The notes under the pieces were generated by a model, which did no database searches, had not been told where the DNA came from, and saw only the letters and a list, made by a program, of their open reading frames with translations. A DNA stretch of 64,000 bases from an uncultured Prevotella sp. Its GTDB lineage: Bacteria; Bacteroidota; Bacteroidia; Bacteroidales; Bacteroidaceae. This document shows, in pieces, positions 60,892-64,000 of this stretch. Location of the stretch: contig URUK01000001.1 of NCBI GenBank assembly GCA_900551055.1, positions 62,001 to 126,000 of the forward strand, read 5' to 3'. The position numbers were made by a program, and so were the translations under genes. Position 1 is the first letter of the stretch. Every line of letters starts with the position of its first letter.

Positions 60892-62946
60892 TTATTTTAT
60901 CAGGGCGACCGAGCGTTTGATGAATGCGTCGAGGGCAGGGCCTTTCAGCATGCCGTTCTGCAAGAGGGCAAGGTCTATCAGCTGGTGCATCACCTTGTTG
61001 TTCTTTGCGTATCCGGCGATAATCTGTTGTTGCTTCTCCCTCTGCTCGTTAAGAGTTTTTTCCGTGGTTGTAACGTCGTCTTTTTCTTCCTGCGTAACTT
61101 CCTCCGGTTTCTTCTTGCTTTGGCTTTGGCGCAGTGCCGACAGGCGGGCCTGCAGTCCCTTAATCTCGCTTGCAACGGGCTTAAGTTCTTCTCCGCACTT
61201 TGCATTTTCGTCGTCAAGAATGCCCTTGATGAGCGGATGGTCGCTGTTGAGCACAAGGCTGTAACTGTCGGGCATCTGGGCGTAGAAGCTCATGCCGCTC
61301 TGATAACGGCTGATGTCCTTCATTCGGCGCATGTATTCGCTTTGGGTTATTATTACCGGTTGGGCATTTTCTCCGAGCGCTTGCACCTCGACACTGAACT
61401 CAACCTTGTCGATAGAGGGCAACTGTGAACGGAATGCTGTAGACAAGTTGCCTGCATCGTCACTGTCGAGTCCGCTTTTCTTTATGTCTTCCTTTACGAT
61501 GAGGCGGTCTATTATGTCGCTGTCAACGCGCATGAAGCGGCTCTTCTCAAACTTCTGTTCAAACATAGACACCGTTGGAACATCAAGCTGCCCGTCAAGA
61601 AGCAGAACGCTGTAGCCTTTTTCCTTTGCCGCCTCGATATATGAATATTGCTCTTCTTTGTCTGTGGCATAAAGGTAAACAGTCTGCCCGTCCTTGTCGG
61701 TTTGGTTGTCCTTGATGAGCGTCTTGTATTCGTCAAGCGTGAAGTATTTTCCGTCAACGTCCTTGAACAAGGTGAAATCCTTGGCGCGGTCATAAAAGTC
61801 TTCCTGTGACAGCATGCCGTAATTGATGAAAAGCTTAAGGTCGTCCCATTTGCTTTCATACTCTTTGCGGTTTTCCTTGAATATGCTGTTGAGGCGGTCG
61901 GCCACTTTCTTTGTGATGTAAGTCGATATTTTCTTCACGTCGCGGTCGCTTTGCAGATAGCTGCGGCTTACGTTCAGCGGAATGTCTGGCGAGTCGATAA
62001 CGCCGTGTAGCAATGTGAGGAAGTCGGGAACGATGCCTTCCACCTGGTCAGTGACGAACACTTGGTTGCAGTATAGTTGTATTTTATTGCGCTGAAGGTC
62101 AATGTTCGACTTTATGCGTGGAAAGTACATTATTCCTGTGAGGTTGAACGGATAATCGACGTTCAGGTGAATCCAGAACAAAGGTTCGTCCTGCATTGGG
62201 TAAAGCTCACGGTAGAACTTCTTGTAATCTTCGTCTTTCAGCGTGCTTGGCGCCTTTGTCCACAGCGGCTCGATGTCGTTGATGATATTGTCCTCGGCTG
62301 TTTCCACCTGCTTGCCGTCTTTCCATTCGGTCTTTTTACCGAAAGCCACAGGCACAGGCATGAATTTGCAATACTTGTTGAGCAGCCCTTGTATGCGTGC
62401 TTTTTCCAAGAATTCCTTGCAGTCGTCGGCAATATGCAGTATGATGTCGGTGCCGCGTCCTTCCTTTTCAGCATCGTCAATTTCGAACGAAGGGCTGCCG
62501 TCGCAGCTCCACCTTACTGCTTTGCTGCCTTCGCGGAAGCTCCGGGTAATGATTTCAACCTTGTCGCTCACCATGAAGGAACTGTAGAAGCCGAGCCCGA
62601 AGTGGCCTATAATGGCGTTAGCGTTGTCCTTGTACTTGTTCAGGAAGTCGTTGACACCGGAGAAGGCTATCTGGTTGATGTATTTGTCAATCTCCTCTTC
62701 GGTCATTCCGATACCGTTGTCGCTGATGGTCAGCGTCTTGTTCTTCTCGTCGAGCGAAACACGCACGGTAAGGTCGCCAAGTTCTCCCTTGAACTCGCCT
62801 TTTTCCGCCAGTGTTTTCATCTTCTGCGTGGCGTCAACGGCGTTGCTTACCATCTCGCGTAGGAAAATCTCGTGGTCTGAATACAAAAACTTCTTGATGA
62901 CGGGGAAAATGTTTTCTGTCGTTACCCCTATGTTACCTTTTTGCAT
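60892..62946 (-). CDS. htpG: Molecular chaperone HtpG (Hsp90)
   Basis: A 684-residue Hsp90. The N-terminal ATPase domain has FLREMVSNAVDAT, SDNGIGMTEEEID and GHFGLGFYSSFMV; the middle domain has the catalytic-loop Arg region (LNVSRSYLQSDRDVK); the C-terminal dimerisation part follows, with a Lys/Glu/Thr-rich stretch near residues 600-640. It ends with a short tail and no MEEVD. The gene stands alone; I see no clear heat-shock promoter sequence. Confidence 0.98.
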   Translation of the reverse strand: MQKGNIGVTTENIFPVIKKFLYSDHEIFLREMVSNAVDATQKMKTLAEKGEFKGELGDLTVRVSLDEKNKTLTISDNGIGMTEEEIDKYINQIAFSGVNDFLNKYKDNANAIIGHFGLGFYSSFMVSDKVEIITRSFREGSKAVRWSCDGSPSFEIDDAEKEGRGTDIILHIADDCKEFLEKARIQGLLNKYCKFMPVPVAFGKKTEWKDGKQVETAEDNIINDIEPLWTKAPSTLKDEDYKKFYRELYPMQDEPLFWIHLNVDYPFNLTGIMYFPRIKSNIDLQRNKIQLYCNQVFVTDQVEGIVPDFLTLLHGVIDSPDIPLNVSRSYLQSDRDVKKISTYITKKVADRLNSIFKENRKEYESKWDDLKLFINYGMLSQEDFYDRAKDFTLFKDVDGKYFTLDEYKTLIKDNQTDKDGQTVYLYATDKEEQYSYIEAAKEKGYSVLLLDGQLDVPTVSMFEQKFEKSRFMRVDSDIIDRLIVKEDIKKSGLDSDDAGNLSTAFRSQLPSIDKVEFSVEVQALGENAQPVIITQSEYMRRMKDISRYQSGMSFYAQMPDSYSLVLNSDHPLIKGILDDENAKCGEELKPVASEIKGLQARLSALRQSQSKKKPEEVTQEEKDDVTTTEKTLNEQREKQQQIIAGYAKNNKVMHQLIDLALLQNGMLKGPALDAFIKRSVALIK

Positions 62947-63473
62947 CGTTGTATGTTTGTTTTAAGTTATACTATATTCGTTACACCGACATCATGCAAA
63001 TAACATGCCTGTGGCAACAGTCTGCCATTTCGGCATACTGTTTACATTTGTTCTGCAATATCTGTCAGTTTTTTGTTGGTTTTATGCTCAACGGCAGTTT
63101 TTGTGTGTGGGAATATGGTTATGAATTACAATAATCGCCATTGTTAATATCAAATGGTTGTTTGACGGGCAGGCGACAGTCGTTTATAAGTAAGTTGGAG
63201 GATGGAAAGCCGTAATATACTTGCCGTTTTGCAAAATGCCGTCTTTTAGCTTGCAAAAGGCCATGTTTTACAAGCTGAAAGGCCATCTTTTGGAATGTAA
63301 AAGGCGGCCTTTTGTAAAAAGGGTTGTACATGCCTGATGTTTGTGTTGACAAACATTGGTTGAAGTGTGATGTTTTGTGCCTCAACCTCTAAAGATAGTT
63401 GTTTTTCTTGCTTTTCCTTGTCAAGCTCCGTATAATCAGTTACCTTTACCGCATTCAACAAAGAAACAGAATT
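62947..63473. other. Gene-free stretch, 527 bases
   Basis: No coding region is seen on either strand. It holds the htpG 5' region, palindromic element copy 8 (63221-63320) and the leader of the glutaredoxin-like gene, which has only a weak -7 box (TACCTTTA at 63441-63448). Confidence 0.5.
63221..63320. repeat. Dispersed 22-bp-period palindromic element, copy 8
   Basis: Units: GCCGTTTTGCAAAATGCC, GTCTTTTAGCTTGC, AAAAGGCCATGTTTTAC, GAAAGGCCATCTTTTGG and AAAAGGCGGCCTTTTG. Adjacent units repeat at 22 bases or its double. Like copy 5, it lies between divergent genes (htpG and the glutaredoxin-like gene). Confidence 0.87.
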
Positions 63474-63776
63474 ATGATAAGGATTTACGGAATGAGCACT
63501 TGCCCTGATTGTACATACGTTGAGGAGCAAGTGAAGGGCGACGGCCGATATGAGGTTGTTGACATTGGAATTGATGTGCGCAACTTGAAGGAGTTTTTAC
63601 GTTTGCGTGACAGCAATCCTGCGTTTGATGCGGTGAAACGCCGTGGTACGGTTGGCATCCCGTGCTTCGTCCTTGAGGACGGTACGGTGACGCTTCGGGC
63701 GGAAAAGGCCGGTCTGCGTCCACGCCCGAGGGGAGAAGAGGGCGCGTCGTGCCGGATTGACGGGAGCGGATGTTGA
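63474..63776 (+). CDS. Glutaredoxin-like protein (COG4545 type)
   Basis: A 100-residue thioredoxin-fold protein from ATG 63474 (MIRIYGMSTCPDCTYV); the upstream open frame is leader. Active site CPDC near the N terminus, VRNLKEFLRLRDSNPAFD, and the cis-proline segment GIPCFVLEDGTVTL with an extra Cys next to the cis-Pro. The C-terminal tail adds CRIDGSGC. It is likely cytoplasmic and acts in thiol-disulfide exchange; natural partners unknown. Confidence 0.9.
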   Translation: MIRIYGMSTCPDCTYVEEQVKGDGRYEVVDIGIDVRNLKEFLRLRDSNPAFDAVKRRGTVGIPCFVLEDGTVTLRAEKAGLRPRPRGEEGASCRIDGSGC

Positions 63777-63802
63777 CATCCGGCTTGGCTGCCTTATTGA
63801 AT

Positions 63803-63842
63803 AAAAAATGGCGCAGAGACCGAAGCCTTTGCGCCATTTTTT
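63803..63842. terminator. Bidirectional terminator
   Basis: AAAAAATGGCGCA (63803-63815) pairs with TGCGCCATTTTTT (63830-63842), with A and T runs on both sides; it serves the convergent glutaredoxin-like gene and the gene at 63865. Confidence 0.9.
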
Positions 63843-63864
63843 ATTTATTGCCTTTACTTCTGGA

Positions 63865-64000
63865 TTAAAGCCACTTTACGTAGCAGAAATCCTGACGGTG
63901 AGGCAGGTTCTCATTCTTGGGATACATCCTGACGGCCGTCTTATAAGTTCCGGCTTCCGAAGCCTCGACTGTGGCTTCAAATGTATACAGGTTGCCTTCG
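63865..64000 (-). CDS. 3' end of probable alpha-glucan phosphorylase
   Basis: Minus-strand frame running off the window; the last 45 residues are visible, ending RMYPKNENLPHRQDFCYVKW plus Leu. This ending resembles that of the large Bacteroidetes alpha-glucan phosphorylases that degrade glycogen (from memory). glgB four kilobases away is consistent with a glycogen locus. The remaining protein lies beyond 64000. Confidence 0.6.
   Translation of the reverse strand, partial: EGNLYTFEATVEASEAGTYKTAVRMYPKNENLPHRQDFCYVKWL

Noticed and set aside
62949..63134. Plus-strand frame of 61 codons upstream of htpG
   Set aside because: It lies in the htpG promoter region; composition (many Cys, Tyr, Phe) is typical of noncoding AT-rich DNA.
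1751..63320. CRISPR interpretation of the repeated palindromes
   Set aside because: Copies are scattered at single intergenic sites, contain back-to-back palindromes without unique spacers, and no cas gene is present.

Overview
The window looks like a chromosomal segment of a Bacteroidales bacterium, most plausibly Prevotellaceae or a close relative. Evidence is the gene content (GH92 mannosidase, Bacteroidetes-type outer-membrane beta-barrels, a DUF5103/T9SS plug protein, a Bacteroidetes-type long PurF, DUF4836-like and DUF6057-like proteins) and at least a dozen promoters carrying the Bacteroidetes -7 box TAnnTTTG. No rRNA, tRNA, CRISPR array, prophage or transposase gene was seen. Assignment to a genus is inference.

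Layout. 1-2.3 kb: 3' part of a LytTR response regulator and two small unknown genes. 2.3-5.9 kb: a ceramidase-like gene interrupted by an in-frame TGA, then a secreted GH92 mannosidase. 6-7.6 kb: a small membrane protein, then rpsF-rpsR-rplI. 7.8-12 kb: an exported protein translationally coupled to a membrane-anchored PhoB-type winged-helix regulator, then an outer-membrane beta-barrel whose promoter carries three TGTCAG repeats at 11-bp pitch. 12.2-17.1 kb: the phosphate locus, pstC-pstA-pstB-phoU on the minus strand and pstS divergent, with matching 11-bp-pitch operators between them. 17.5-20.7 kb: rubrerythrin, asparaginase, uxaC. 20.9-29.9 kb: a Wza-like lipoprotein followed by glmS, a PurF-type enzyme, carA and carB, four glutamine-nitrogen genes in a row. 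30-37.3 kb: rsmA, a HAD phosphatase, gyrA and two tandem paralogous exported TPR-like proteins. 37.5-43.4 kb: a probable six-gene operon (NupG-type transporter, bifunctional-nuclease family protein, rsmE, lipoprotein, ABC ATPase, FtsX-like permease). 43.6-55.7 kb: aroB, a large TonB-receptor-like barrel, the T9SS plug-like protein, frr, rsgA, a Pif1-like helicase, a TPR protein coupled to an M64 peptidase, and a short HPPK. 56-64 kb: an exported 14-MORN-repeat protein, a YhcH family protein, a eukaryote-like glycogen branching enzyme, a membrane protein, htpG, a glutaredoxin-like protein and the 3' end of a probable alpha-glucan phosphorylase.

Two features stand out beyond the genes. First, eight intergenic loci carry the same kind of element: tandem imperfect palindromes built on AAAAGGnnnCCTTTT units with a 22-bp period, mostly between convergent genes. 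Second, PhoB-like direct repeats (TGTCA at 11-bp pitch) occur both in the pst intergenic region and upstream of the beta-barrel at 9923, suggesting that this outer-membrane protein belongs to the phosphate regulon or is controlled by the adjacent membrane-bound PhoB-fold regulator. Other notable points are a PstS-like insert in PstC and a perfect 45-bp inverted repeat that encodes the last codons of the membrane regulator.
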